Of a stretch of DNA of 64,000 nt, positions 24,048 through 35,550 are shown in pieces. The stretch's first letter is position 1; every line of letters starts with the position of its first letter. The DNA comes from Isoetes taiwanensis. Taxonomy: Eukaryota; Streptophyta; Lycopodiopsida; Isoetales; Isoetaceae. Location: NCBI GenBank assembly GCA_021234155.1, contig JAJEKV010000132.1:1-64000 (forward strand), in the 5' to 3' direction. The notes beneath the pieces are model-generated. The model was not told where the DNA came from and made no database searches. It worked only from the letters and a program-made list of their open reading frames with translations. Made by a program: the position numbers and the translations under genes.

Positions 24048-25611
24048 TGTGGCGTTCGGCCAAGATATGCGCTCCGGGGCGTACATTTGCTTGCCCCGTC
24101 CGTCAGCATTACCGCGCCACCGATTGGCGTGTACGCCAGCGGATAGCAAGTAAAGTAGCCCTAAGGGGCAACTTGCTAGGAGTGTTCATATATTATTAAT
24201 GTGCACATGTGCACATTAATGAAACACACCTTTCCATGTTGGCATATTTTGCCACCTAGCCACTAAAGGCAAGTGGGGCCTTTCCAATTATCCCACATGC
24301 CAAATTGGGTAATTGGAAACCTAGCCTAAACCCCATGTCTATTTAGGGTAGGAAAACCCTAGCTTGCTAGTTTTTAGATCCTTAGGGTTTTAGAGCTCGG
24401 TTTGGCTGCCCGGGAGCCAAAACCGCCTCCCGAGGCCCTGCCAGTGCGCCATCGGTTTCCACGAATTCGATCGGCTCGGCGGGATGGTTGAACTTCGGTC
24501 GGGAGGAGCCACTCAAGGATCAGGTATTTGGTCAATTTAATAGCTTAAACCGTCTTCTAGTCATAGAATCGGTGGGTTTAGACTATTAAATTGCCCATAG
24601 TAATTATCTAGATCTTAGATCTAGGACACTAACTAAAGAACCTAACTCTATGATTGGATCTAGTTCTTTAGTTCTTACGTGATATATTTGGATGATGTAT
24701 TTACGTGAACTCCTTGTATTGGGAAGGGGGTAGAGGCCCTAAAGCTTGTAGTTGATGCTCCTAGAGTAGCCTCTCTAGCACTTGTAGATTCGGCACGTGT
24801 ACAAGAGCCCACAGGGTTGTGGGTGAAGGGGCAGGTGGCTAAAAAAGGAGGTTCATGTCGACTCTTGAGCGATCCCCACGGTGTAAAAACCTCACAGGGA
24901 TCATTGTGACTAGGTCTAATGGCTTACCGAGTCTTGGGTAAGGCATGGGCTCGACACCCGTGAAGTGGTGTACACTTTCCGTGGGTGGGTTCGGTCGAAT
25001 CTGAGGCGGTGGCCCTCTAGTCACCTTGAGTTAGCATGTAGATCTCAGGAGGGAGTGATCCCTACACCGCCCCCATCGGGGCGGGAGGATGAGACCCGAG
25101 GGAATAGCCCCTTCGGCTATGCATCGTGAGGCCTCTGATCAGGTCCCAACACTTTTTCAGCCTACTGCGCAAGTGTGTGTGCGGGAGGGGCGGATGGAGT
25201 GGACAACCCTATGCCATGTTCTTATGCAGCCAAATCCATTGCCATGAATTACATGCGCAGCGAACTCACGGAGACCCAAGCGTCGGGTCATCCTTTGAGT
25301 CCGAGCCTTGGGTAGGATCCCCTATGTGATGTCTTTGATCTTTGTCTATCAGATATGGGGACCATCCTTCGAGATAGTCCGCCGGGATGTTGATGTATGT
25401 GCTATCTTACGACATGTATGTTTTTACGCTTCGCATGACTAGGTAGGCCCGAGGGAGGGCGGGGTAGAATGACACCTTCACTCTCCCCATCGAGACTTCG
25501 TTGCAGTGCGGTGATATGTGGAGAGCCCTGTATCGACATGGAGCTGGTGTGGGGAAGAACTCTGTTTGTATCACGGTGAGTGTGCAGTATACAGTAGAAA
25601 GGACGTCCGCG
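24048..25611 (+). repeat. 5' LTR of chromovirus copy B
   Basis: Starts TGTGGCGTTCGG. The end is placed at GGACGTCCGCG just before the primer site; by comparison with the other LTRs it should end CCACA, with the CAG region altered to CGG. It contains a 26-bp perfect palindrome at about 24197-24222 (half site ATTAATGTGCACA), AAACCCTAG-type repeats near 24360-24400, and long unstructured sequence. Confidence 0.92.
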
Positions 25612-25612
25612 G

Positions 25613-25627
25613 TGGTATCGAGCAATG
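25613..25627 (+). promoter_or_regulatory. Primer binding site (tRNA-Met type), copy B
   Basis: TGGTATCGAGCAATG directly after the LTR, identical to copy A; equals the plant tRNA-Met site TGGTATCAGAGC with one A lost. Confidence 0.85.
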
Positions 25628-26173
25628 TTCTTGGAGACCAAGAGCAAAGCAACGACCATGTTCCCGATAGTACTAACTTGATAGGATCCTCAAGCCTCGA
25701 AAAGTGGGAAAAATTTTTCTCACCTTTGTAGTTATGCTAAGCTAGTAACAATTAAGTGAATTGGAATTTAACAAGATTAAAAGAGCGAGCCAAAATTTTC
25801 CAAGTGAGGTGGTCTCCGCATTTCGCGCCTCGTCATAAAACTAACTTTTTGTTTTTGAGCGGCGCAAGCTATGAACATCGACCAAGAACACAAAACATGA
25901 TGAATTTGAGATAAATAATGTGGTAAGGCTAATTCTAAGGTAGGAATTAGTTAGAATAGCATGTTTTAATTACCTAAAACCCTAGAAATGTATGAGATCT
26001 CCACATTTCGCTTTAATGTGTAAAACTAAACATTAGTATTGGAGCAGCATGGCTATTGTGAGATAATGGGTAGAAAAAGTCTGAAATAAGTATAAGTTTT
26101 AGATAAATTGGTGCCTTAGCATGTTAAGCGAGCAACTTGAGTTTTGACCTAAAATTCCCCAAGCTATAAATAG
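25628..26173 (+). promoter_or_regulatory. First internal leader/promoter of copy B
   Basis: After a block shared with copy A (TACTAACTTGATAGGATCCT) come two diverged modules at about 25812-25870 (GGTCTCCGC...GAGCGGCG) and 25997-26035. A TATA box, CTATAAATAG, sits at 26164-26173, 107 nt before the ORF0 ATG at 26280. The module interiors differ from copy A: CCTCGTCATAAAAC replaces the TTTTGAG hairpin. Confidence 0.6.
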
Positions 26174-26279
26174 ATATAGAACCCCCTCATTTTTTTTTCG
26201 TCCAAGCCCTAGAAATCCGGCTCTCCCCAATTTAGGCGATCTTTCGGCGCTTTTATCCGATTGACGATCCAAGTAAAAC

Positions 26280-27300
26280 ATGGCCCGAACCAAAAGACCC
26301 TTAAGGAAGCGTCGCCAGTGAGGCGCTCCAACCACTTGAGGCAGAGATCATTCGGAGGAAGATGCCGTGAGAGGCTCGCAAAGAGGGTCGTTAAGCTAAC
26401 CGGACGAAGAGGAAGACACCTCCGATTTGATCGATGTCTTCAACCAGCGGTGGAGGAGGACGAGGCCACATCACCCGAACTCCATGGGACGAAGAGACGA
26501 GGGAGGTTAATGCGAAGAAATAGAGCGGGGAGATCCAGCAGCAGGAACAAGCGGATATCTATGAGCAACACCCACGGAAATCCTCGAGCGGGGATGAGCA
26601 GTGATGTGTCCGATGCAGGAGGGAGAAGACCTTAGAAGGTTCATCAGAAGCACGGCCGCAGAAGAGAAGGGAAGACAAAAAAGAGGAAAAGGAAGGAGGA
26701 GGAACAAAAGGTAAAGGTGAAAGAAAAGAAGAAAGGAAGGGAAGTTCATTCGGGCGAAAGGAGAACAAAGGATCCGCCGCCAAGGAAGAGCAGAACCCCA
26801 ACATTATTATCAAGGAGGCAGCATCGAACCCCCAAACCCTTCCGACGACTCTTCGATGAAGACTTCAACCCAACGCATTGCGCAGTGGAAGCCTTCCAAG
26901 CACCCAGCGACGGAAGGAAGTATGAGCAAAAGCGGCACACGAGCAACCCCACAAGACCAAGTCGCGAAGCCCCCGAATACCGGCATGGGATAGAAGGAAG
27001 CAACCACGACCTGCCGGGGAAGCCTCGTCCGCAAACGGGGGTGAAGATTTATGAGAGGAAGGAAGATGAGAGAAACACGAGGCCTACATGAAGAAATGGG
27101 AGGCCTATAACAAATATTATGAAAAAGCGGGGGTTAAGTTCATCGAGGGAGGCGACCAACGAAGCGGCAAACCCTAAGGCCGCCACCACCGAAGCCCAAG
27201 GTTCCCAAGCCGCCACCCGGGGAAGAAAGCGGATAGGAAGGAGGTGGAGAGAAGCGTTAAGGGGAGATTAGACACTTCCAGTAGCAGCTCGGTCTCCTAA
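26280..27300 (+). pseudogene. Extra upstream reading frame (ORF0) of chromovirus copy B
   Basis: Starts ATGGCCCGAACC (MARTK); a KEASPVR motif appears one frame later, so the frame shifts early. Coding-like pieces, e.g. 26261-26635 and 26717-27091, give a very basic/acidic product with clusters of RR, KK and EE and no known fold. Near 27060-27130 the sequence reads KWEAYNKYYEKAG, suggesting a helical segment. The 3' end near 27415-27475 is conserved with copy A. The position between two TATA boxes and before gag is the same in both copies, so it belongs to the family rather than being a chance capture. No function can be assigned. Confidence 0.5.
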
Positions 27301-27539
27301 TCCCCGTGCCCCCTTCTTTCGGTTGGTGCGTGAAGTTATGCGAGGCCTATAGAACAGACTTTAGAGTCTGCACGAGGGCTGGCGGCAATGCAAGAAGCGG
27401 TGAGGCAAAGATATAGTGCAACATTTTGAAGATTCAACAGCCTGCACTATCCCGCCAAGCGGGTAACCTTAATGCGACAAGACATGAGTCTTGCGACCCG
27501 CGTTAAGGGAGAAGCATATAGAAACTTTTTGTTGTAAAT

Positions 27540-28130
27540 AATTAAAAATTTTGTAATATAGAGCAATTTTGTGTACCTTGATGACATAAACTTGAGTAAT
27601 TAGAGCAAATTAATAAGTTTTAGCTTTTATTTCGGTGAAATAGGACATTTGGGAGCGATAGAGACATGATGTCTCACGGCTCGCGCCTCGTCATAAAACA
27701 AAAAGTTAGGATTGAAGCGGAAGGAGGCGTGAGACCTCGCCTAAACTTGACCAAAACAGCTCAAATTGACCAAATAAGGGGTCGATTCTGCCTAATTTGG
27801 TGAGCCCATCACCCTTACACCATTAGTTTACCCAAATTGGACACCTTTAATGAAATGGGACTGATGTCTCACTGCTCGCCCTCGTCGCCAAAACAAAAAG
27901 TTAGGATTGAAGCGGTAGCAAGGCTGTGAGACCTCTTACCAATTCTTCACGGGACTTGTCAAAGTCACCTTCAACCTCTTGCATAGCATCTTTTAGGTAA
28001 CCTAGCCTTGTTCAAGCATCTCCTATAGTCCTCAAACTCCTATTTTGACCTCGAGATAAGTTAGAATTACCCAATCCTAGGAAATTTCCAAGTCATCCAA
28101 AATTAGGGTTTCCCCCTTTTCTATAAATAG
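27540..28130 (+). promoter_or_regulatory. Second internal promoter region of copy B
   Basis: Two related modules of about 70 bp at 27668-27735 and 27867-27933, each opening ATGTCTCAC and closing GTGAGACC, with the shared interior AAAACAAAAAGTTAGG-ATTGAAGCGG. A TATA box CTATAAATAG at 28121-28130 lies 115 nt before the gag ATG at 28245. Confidence 0.6.
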
Positions 28131-28244
28131 ACCCGTCACTTCTCACATAGCACCCTACAAATCTGCTCCTGCCCTTCTAGCCCGATTTCCTAACTCCTCG
28201 AGGCGCTCTTGCAACCATTTGTTACCTTATTACGCAATTAATCA

Positions 28245-31240
28245 ATGGCAACCGATTTCGGAGATGGTGCAGCGCCCGGCGCTCATCTTCTTGGCCGGCG
28301 TCGACCAAATCTTCGATTTTTCGGGGAAGGAGGTAGGCGTCAAGCAACCTTGCACGCGACCCGGCTTATAGTAGAGTCTTGGCCGAGTTCAAGCTAGGGT
28401 AGAACCCGGCGCTAGTGCAACTCCCTCCTTGTATAGGATATTTTGTTCCTAAGACCGGTCCCTGCGAGCGGCATTAGGCGATGTCCGAACATCGCCAAAT
28501 ACCTCACAAACAAAACCTTACTTTTGAGCCAATGGTCCTAACGTCAGCGGGACCAAGTACTTCTCTTTCAACAACGCCCTGGCAATCTTTCTCACCCACC
28601 GTGCGGAGAACATTGTGGGGAAACCTCTATTCCCCCATGGGCGTGGATCCATTAGCCGTAGCGGCCGAGAACAGCGGCTCCTCACACGATATGAACGGGG
28701 CGGGGAAGGGAAGGAAGAAGACTTCGGATGAGCGGAATCGAGGAGGAGGAAGACGATGTTGAGCTCGACCCGGCCGAGAGGAAGCGGCGACAAGCGAGCG
28801 GGAGTGGCAAGGCGAAAAGAAGCTTGGCGGACTCGAGTCTGGCGCCACCCCCGGGTTAGGCATCACAAGCCTGGCTCCCATTATCGCCGTCGAAGGTGAG
28901 GAGTTTCTACTCCTGGCGACATTCAAAACCTCCCGAGTGCGAGGGAAAGGGAGTAACCACACGAAGAGTTGCTGCACCAACTCGAAGAGCGGACTTGGGC
29001 GACTTCATCGTCCGGAGAGAGTCGACTTTCCCCTCCAAGTAGAAGCCGACACTTACACGGGAGAGTTTACCTCCGACATCAAGCCCCTCGGCAACATCCA
29101 GGCCAGATCATGGAAGCGGACAAAGAGGCCGAGAACAAGCTCTCGAGCCGGAGGAAGAGTTCCTTGCTCTCCAGAGCGGATGGGGATCCGCTATGCGCGA
29201 CCTCAAACATCCTAACGGAAGCTCGTCCCCGAGAACCTCCCGGGATAGACAGCGATTGACCTCGGGGAGGGCTTCAGCTTGATCCAAGGACTACAGGGGA
29301 GCTCACCACGGTGGAGGTTGATGATTTCCGGGCGCAACCGCGAGCTGGATACTGCAGAGTGGAAGAGGACCCATCTCGCAACGACAGGTCATTACGCTAT
29401 TACCCGCCATTGCGGATGGATGGAAGAATAGCGGTTATCCACCGCAGTTCACCCCTGTGAGGCTGAGGAAGGAGTATCGTTCGCGATTGCACTCTCGAGT
29501 CGGCCCGGCATGCGGCTACCCCTAACACCGGTATGCAATCACGGTGAAAAAGCGGTAGCACTCGGCGTCTTCGACCGCCATACCTTACAAAGGCGGCAAG
29601 GCAAGGTGTCGATGGCGGCGACTTACACCTCCACCGAGAATAGAAGATTTAGCAAAGAGCATTACTGGGTGGATCTCCGCCAATGTCATAGGAACTTGGG
29701 CCATTCGGTGGGAACAGCCCAAGTGAAAAAAAGTTCTTGGAGGATAATCCATCTTCACCAGGCATCAAGTGAAGTGATTAGCGGTAGTTGCAAGTTCTTG
29801 TATTAGTGTAATATAAAATATAAATATAACATTCTCTTGCACTATAAATGTTATTGTTGATACATTTTGTGTCCCCTCAACCATGCCAACAAACATAAAT
29901 AATGCAAGAAAGCAAGGAAAACTAACCATGTAGATATGAACCACTTGTGTATGCGGCTAGAGGCCTAAGCGAGGAGAGCGACAAGCTACGGGGAACTTCT
30001 GAGGAAGCGAGCCCGCCTGAGGCCACGAGCAAGGAACACCGCTTGAAGAGTTTGGACAAATGACTCGGAAGAAGAAATATGTCGCAAATGAGGACGGACC
30101 CTCGAGCGGATAAAAGGCCTTGCTAGCCGCTGTAAGCAGGAGCGAGTTCGGTGGTAGCGCTCAAGCTGCCGCAAGCATCGGCTTTTCGGAGAAACGGTAG
30201 AGACAGGGAAGAGGAGCAAGAGGAAGGTCCCCGGCTTGGACTCCTCGGAGCTCAAAGCTCGGTGGGACTCGGGTCGAGGGAAGAAGAAGAGCGGAACCAA
30301 AGTCCGGCACAAAGGCGGAGGAACCACAGGAGGGGACGACAAAGGGACACAAGAACCTCGACTACCGAGAAGAAAGTAGGCGGTGATTGGGAAATGTCGT
30401 TGGGAAGGCGGGAAGCTCGAGCAATTTCGAGGCAGAACAGTCGAATATGGAAGCAGAGGCTTGGCTTGGCGAGATGGCAATACGGCAATGCCTATGGTAT
30501 GAAGGATAAGGATAAAGGCGGTGGTGGCAAGCGGCGAACCTGAAGGGAGCGACGCATTTGGTGGAAGGGCTATGCCAAGGCTCATGGCTTAGCGAGGGAT
30601 GCTTGCAGGTTCAAGAAGTTTGCTAAAGCCTTCAGCGCCATTACGTTCAAGAGAGCACAAGTCGGTATGATGCGGCCAGTTCTACGGGTTGCAGCAAGGC
30701 AACAAGTCGTCTGAGAAATACGAGAGGAATTTATGAGGCTAAATTTTGTATGTGCCAAAGTTAGGTGAAGCATGCGGTGGAAAGCTACATTGAAGGTCGA
30801 ATGAGGAGATCCATAAGCTTGTAAAGGGCAATAAACCCTAGAACGGTATCGAAGCGAGTCAAGGCAATAAGCTTGCAAGGGACGGGACCTCGGAATAGCA
30901 GGCGAGGGAGGCCTTGATATTACCAAGATAAAGGCAAGGCAAGCAAGGCGGTTTTAGCGAGAAACGACCCGGCCCAGGACCGGCTAGAGCCCCATATAGT
31001 GGCAATCAAGGGAAACAGCGGAGAAGAAGCGAGGTGTCCTTCAAAGACAAAGCGGGAAGGGTCAAACTACTCCAAAGCGGTCGCGATCCTTTCTGCGAGC
31101 CATGCCCAAGGAAAGAGGCGATGAGTGCATAGAAAAGCGACTTTGCCGGGTGTTTCCAAGCGGGGCCATAGGGGCAATGGCCGCCCATATGTCATGAGTG
31201 CGGCGGCTAGCGAGTTGGGAGATTGGGACACTTTCGACGA
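28245..31240 (+). pseudogene. gag region of chromovirus copy B
   Basis: Starts ATGGCAACCGATTTC (MATDFGDG) and parallels the copy A gag. The coding-like but broken sequence runs to about 31240; a block at 30480-30560 encodes KDKDKGG-GK before a basic segment. The matching stretch in copy A (1555-1737) has MLRMKDKDKGKSGKANLKGA, giving confidence in the alignment. A clear CCHC zinc knuckle is not readable because of indels. At about 3 kb it is long for plant gypsy gag, so it may include extra sequence. Confidence 0.6.
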
Positions 31241-31339
31241 CGGCGGCGGCGGCGAGGCGCGACTACATTCGGGGTGAGTGTCATATCTTTGCCGCATAGA
31301 TCTGAGAGCAAGCAGAGAGCCCCGGTATAAAGTAATTTC

Positions 31340-33200
31340 CACGTTGGGAAAGGCCAAGGCCAAGTCATTTATAGTCCTAATAGATTGGGGAAGTAGCCAT
31401 AACTTTGCATCTCGAGAATGGTTCAAATGTTGAAGTTGAAACCATTAAAGTCAAAGCCAAGGCCGATTGTCTTAGCAAGTGGAGCCGGTAAAGGCGGCGC
31501 AGTAAAAGAATCAACTTTGACATCGACTTTGGGGATTAAGATCCGGATAAGGCGGAGGTAATGAGCATCGGCAAATATGACTTGATAATAGGTATGGAGT
31601 ACCTTGGACCAGCGGGGCCATTATTGATTGTGGAAAGCGGAAGGTGACCTTCCCAACACCCGACAGCAAGATCATTGAGATAACAGGTAAAAAGTTGTCC
31701 CCATCATGCGGTGTATGTCTTCTAAGCGGCTGTTCAAGTGCATCAAGAGTGAGCAGGTAGCATACATCTTCAAGCTTGAGATTAGTGAGCGAATGGAAGG
31801 AAGCAAAAGAAGACAAGATGCTCAGCAAGTTGCCGAGGCAAATAGCTAAGTTGATCGCGGAGTTCCCGATCTCTTTCGGATGAGATCAAGCGGCTCCCTC
31901 CTTATAGGGGAGTCGAGTGCGAGATAGCACTTTCGAACCGGGAACAAAACCGACAAGCAAGGCTCCATATAGAATGACAACGCAGAGTTGTCGGAGCTAA
32001 AAAGCGATTTGCGAGGGCTGCTTTCGACCTAGGTTTCATTAGACCTAGTGTCTACCGCCCGTTTGGAAGCGCCCATTCTTTTTGTCAAGAAGAAGGATGG
32101 ATCTTTGAGAATGTGCATAGACTATAGGCAGTTGAATAAGCACACCATTAAGAACAAGTATGCGCTTCCAAGATCGAGGCGACTTGATGGATCAGCTTCA
32201 AGGAGCAAAGATCTTCCAAAATCGACTTAAGGTGAGTTATCATCGATCACGGATAAAGGAGGAGGATATCCACAAAGACCGCCGAGGCCTTGATTATGGG
32301 CATTATGAGTTCGCGGTGATGCCTTTCGACTATCAAATGCCCCTTAGCGTTCATGAGGCTCATGAGCGATATCTTGAGGAGTTCTGGACACCTTTGTGAT
32401 TGTTTTCTTTGATGACATTTTGGTGTATAGCGAGATCCCTTGAAGAGCACGTGCAACACTTTGAGAAGGGTGCTAGAAGTTGAGGAGGCACCGGTTATGC
32501 GCCAAGTTGTCGAAGTCATCTCGGCGGACCCGCCAAGATTGAAGCGGTGATTAGGTGGGTCGAAGAAGAATGAATGCGAGGTCGGGAAGTTTTTCGGTCT
32601 AGCGAGGGTTTTCACAGGGGAAGTTAAGTGAAGAACTTTGCTAAGATAGCAGCCCAGATTAATCGCACTGACGAGGGGTAGAAGGTGAAAAGATTGGGTA
32701 GAGCATTGGCACAAGAAAGCCCAAAAGGGATTTGAATTGTTGAAGGAAGCTTTAACAACAGCCCCAGTCTTAACCAGGGACGGGAGAAAGATAAGCTTGT
32801 AGCAACGGATGCGATACAAAGATAGCTACAGTGCGGTGCTTATGCAAGAAGAGCGTGTGGTAGCGTATGATTCCAGAAAAATGAACGAGCCAGGAGACGC
32901 TACCCAACGCCACGATCGTGAATTGCTTGCGGTTGTCGGGCATTAAGAATATGGAGGCATTATCTCTTGGGAAGGAAGTTCCAATTGGATACCGACCATC
33001 GAGCCTCCAATATGTATTCACGCCAACCACACCTCAATCTGAGGCGGTGGAGATGGATGGAGTTCCTCGAGGAATCACGACTTTGATATAGTCTACAAGC
33101 GAGGAAACTCAATGTGGTAGCGGATCGCTTTCAAGGCATCCCCGACAACTAGAGTGCATTACAGCGCAATTTCGGCGGCTCTCCGGCGACTTTGGTAAGA
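31340..33200 (+). pseudogene. Protease, reverse transcriptase and RNase H of copy B
   Basis: Protease: SFIVLIDWGSSHNFAS at about 31355-31410; family members have D-S/C-G, so the second catalytic-loop residue is Trp here. [22 protein letters not shown] at about 32068-32130, then IKEEDI, YGHYEF-VMPF and, in another frame, VFFDDILVYS-like sequence near 32400-32430. RNase H: near 32800-33070, with TDA, RRYPT, LGRKFQL-TDH and WRWMEFL read across frames. The order is that of Ty3/gypsy. Indels split it into short frames, many at CAG/CTG positions. Confidence 0.85.
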
Positions 33201-33379
33201 GGATTGAAGAGTCCTTGCCAGCGGATGTGGATTTCGGGGAAGTATGGGCAAGCCTCTCTAAGGAGGCTAGAAACAGGATAAAAAGCGGGAGGCCTTCAAG
33301 CATTATAAGAAGGAAGGCAACCTGTTATACCATAAGAACAAGTTGTGCGTACCCGAATCATCGGTGTAAGGAAGTTGAT

Positions 33380-34430
33380 CCTCCATGACCGCGCAACAGC
33401 CCAATAGCTGGCCATGCGAGGATTCATGAAAACATATTTCAAAGTCTTGCGGCGCTATTATTGGCCAGGAATGAAGAAGCAAATAGCTCGCTACATCAAG
33501 GAATGTCAGCTATGCCGGCCAGACGAAGGCGAAGGCGGCAATTCCGGGGCATTAGAGCCATTAGCGGTGCCAAACGCTAAGTGGGAGGTAATCGGCATGG
33601 ATTTCATCACAGGACTCCCAAAAACGGCGAGAGGCAAGGATGCCTTGATGGTAGTGGTCGACAAGTTGTCAAAGATGGCACATTTTGTGCCTTGCGGGAC
33701 CACCGAGTCTGACTATGGATACAACAAAGCTCTTCACCAAAGAGATCTTGGGCTTCATGGCATGCCAAAGGAGATTATCTCCGAGAGATCCGAAGTTCAT
33801 GAGTGCCTTTTGGCAAGACCTCTTTGCGACAATTCAGACCAAGCTATCCATGAGCACGGCGTATCATCCTCGAGACGGATGGCGGGACGGAGGCGGACCA
33901 ACAGGATCTTAGAAGACATGCTCTGAAACTATGTCGGAATAAGCAAAGTATGTGGGAAGAATTTATTCACTTGGTGGAGTTTGCATACAATAGCACCAAG
34001 CGGGAATCGTCCCAAATGTCGCCATTTATGATCAATTATGGCTATCGATTGCCTAACTCGGACACTTGGCACAACCCCGTGTCAAAAGTAGAAGTTTCAA
34101 GGCAGATGTTGGCGATATCGGCGGCTTCGTGGAAGAGGTTCGAGGGTATCTGCTAGCAGCAAAAGTCGACAAAAGAGCATCGCCGATAAGCATCGAAGCA
34201 GTAAGAGAGTTCAAAGTTGGAGATGATGTATGGCTCAAGATAAAAGGTGAAGCGGTGAAGCTTCGGGATTGGCAATTGCAAGAAGCTTGCTCAAGGTGGG
34301 CTGGACCCGGGGAATAATCAAGAGAGTAGGTAATCAATCCTACAAGTTAGAATTGCCAGCACACCTAAAGATTCATAAGGTCTTCCACGTGAGTTTGTTG
34401 AAGAAGCATACTCCAAATCCAGACGAAGTT
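33380..34430 (+). pseudogene. Integrase of copy B
   Basis: An open frame at 33414-33926 encodes VLRRYYWPGMKKQIARYIKE and CQLC (the C-C half of the HHCC zinc-binding domain), then WEVIGMDFITGLPKTARGKD with the first catalytic Asp, VVVDKLSKMAHFVPC, and a later stretch where HP-TDG and ERTN of the core are shifted out of frame. At 33950-34060 follow EFAYNSTKRESSQMSPF and NYGYR. HLKIHKVFHVSLLKKH at about 34360-34410 is the family's GPY-type C-terminal signature. Confidence 0.88.
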
Positions 34431-34479
34431 TTGGACACTCCAACGTTGTTGGAAATGACGGAGGAGCAGCTGGAAATAG

Positions 34480-34603
34480 TTCCAGAAATGATTCTTGATA
34501 AAGCTTTCAAGAAGACAAAGGAGGTCGGAGTTCCTCAATACTTGGTCAAGTGGAAACACTTGCCGGTGGAAAGACGACGTGGGTACTTAAGAAGGATTTG
34601 GTA
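34480..34603 (+). pseudogene. C-terminal chromodomain of copy B integrase
   Basis: PEMILDKAFKKTKEVGVPQ followed by YLVKWKHLPVE matches the plant chromovirus chromodomain (aromatic plus VKWxxLP core). This classes the element as a chromovirus. The final DATWE-like part is disrupted by indels. Chromodomains guide integration toward heterochromatin. Confidence 0.85.
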
Positions 34604-35537
34604 AGCGGTACCTACGGTTTATGGAGCAATGGGGACTGGCAAGGTCATCTCGAAGAAATCGCTCGGGCATGTCGATTTGCGTAGGTTAATTCTTGTATAG
34701 ATTAATCTACGCATGCAACCTATGCTTGGTATGGGTCGCATGCGCTGTTACCGATGATGAGACCACTACGGTGATCTCTAGGGCGTGGTGTAATGTCAAT
34801 GTAGGCATGACCGCGTTCCGCTTTAGGCGAGTGGAAGGTAGATTAGAAAGTCTACTTCTGTCCCACGGAAGGAGGCAGCCCTCGAGAAAAAGAGGTCATT
34901 AAGGAATGCATTGATAGGAAAGCACCTTTAGCCCCATATATGCTTTGATAGGAGGAATCCATCCTTCCGCCCCACGGAAGAAGGATATCCTCCATGTTGG
35001 GCAACTAGAGGTGTAGGCATGGCGGCATATAGGCATATATAGTGGCTGTCTCCCGGCCATTATGGAAGATTCATCCTCTTCCTACGCGGGAGATTAGCCA
35101 TGCATTCATGTAGATAGGTGGGGTGGTCACCATATAACCAAAATTTATTAAACAATTAAAAGCGGTACTAGCGTAGTGTCGACTGCCAGAGGCCGGTGGA
35201 AGCTCGGGAGGGCAAGGAGGTCGAGCTCAAGACTTGCAACACAAGTTTTGTTGGAATGTGTTGCAAGGAATGAAGAGTACCTCGGGGCCGATAATTATAG
35301 ATATGAAATGCTGAAATTTTGTCTAACTTAACATAGTGAATAACTTGTTAATGGTGTTATGAATTGATAAGTATTCCATAATATAATAACGTAATAATGT
35401 TCTAAAAGTAATTACCTTAGAGTAATCGCGATAAATGTATAAAGATTATATTGTAGGTATCACGTTGATTGCGGGTTGCGGGTTAGGAAGATCCCAAGGT
35501 GGGGAGACCCACGATCTTTGCGGACGGACATCATTTC
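34604..35537 (+). other. 3' untranslated region of copy B
   Basis: No coding sequence. Contains the repeated word CCC(A)CGGAAG-AGG (about 34863, 34970), and CAAGGTGGGGAGA first at about 35496 and again as the polypurine tract. Confidence 0.6.
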
Positions 35538-35550
35538 AAGGTGGGGAGAA
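35538..35550 (+). promoter_or_regulatory. Polypurine tract of copy B
   Basis: AAGGTGGGGAGAA lies immediately before the 3' LTR start TGTGGCGTTC, the expected site for plus-strand priming. Confidence 0.88.
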
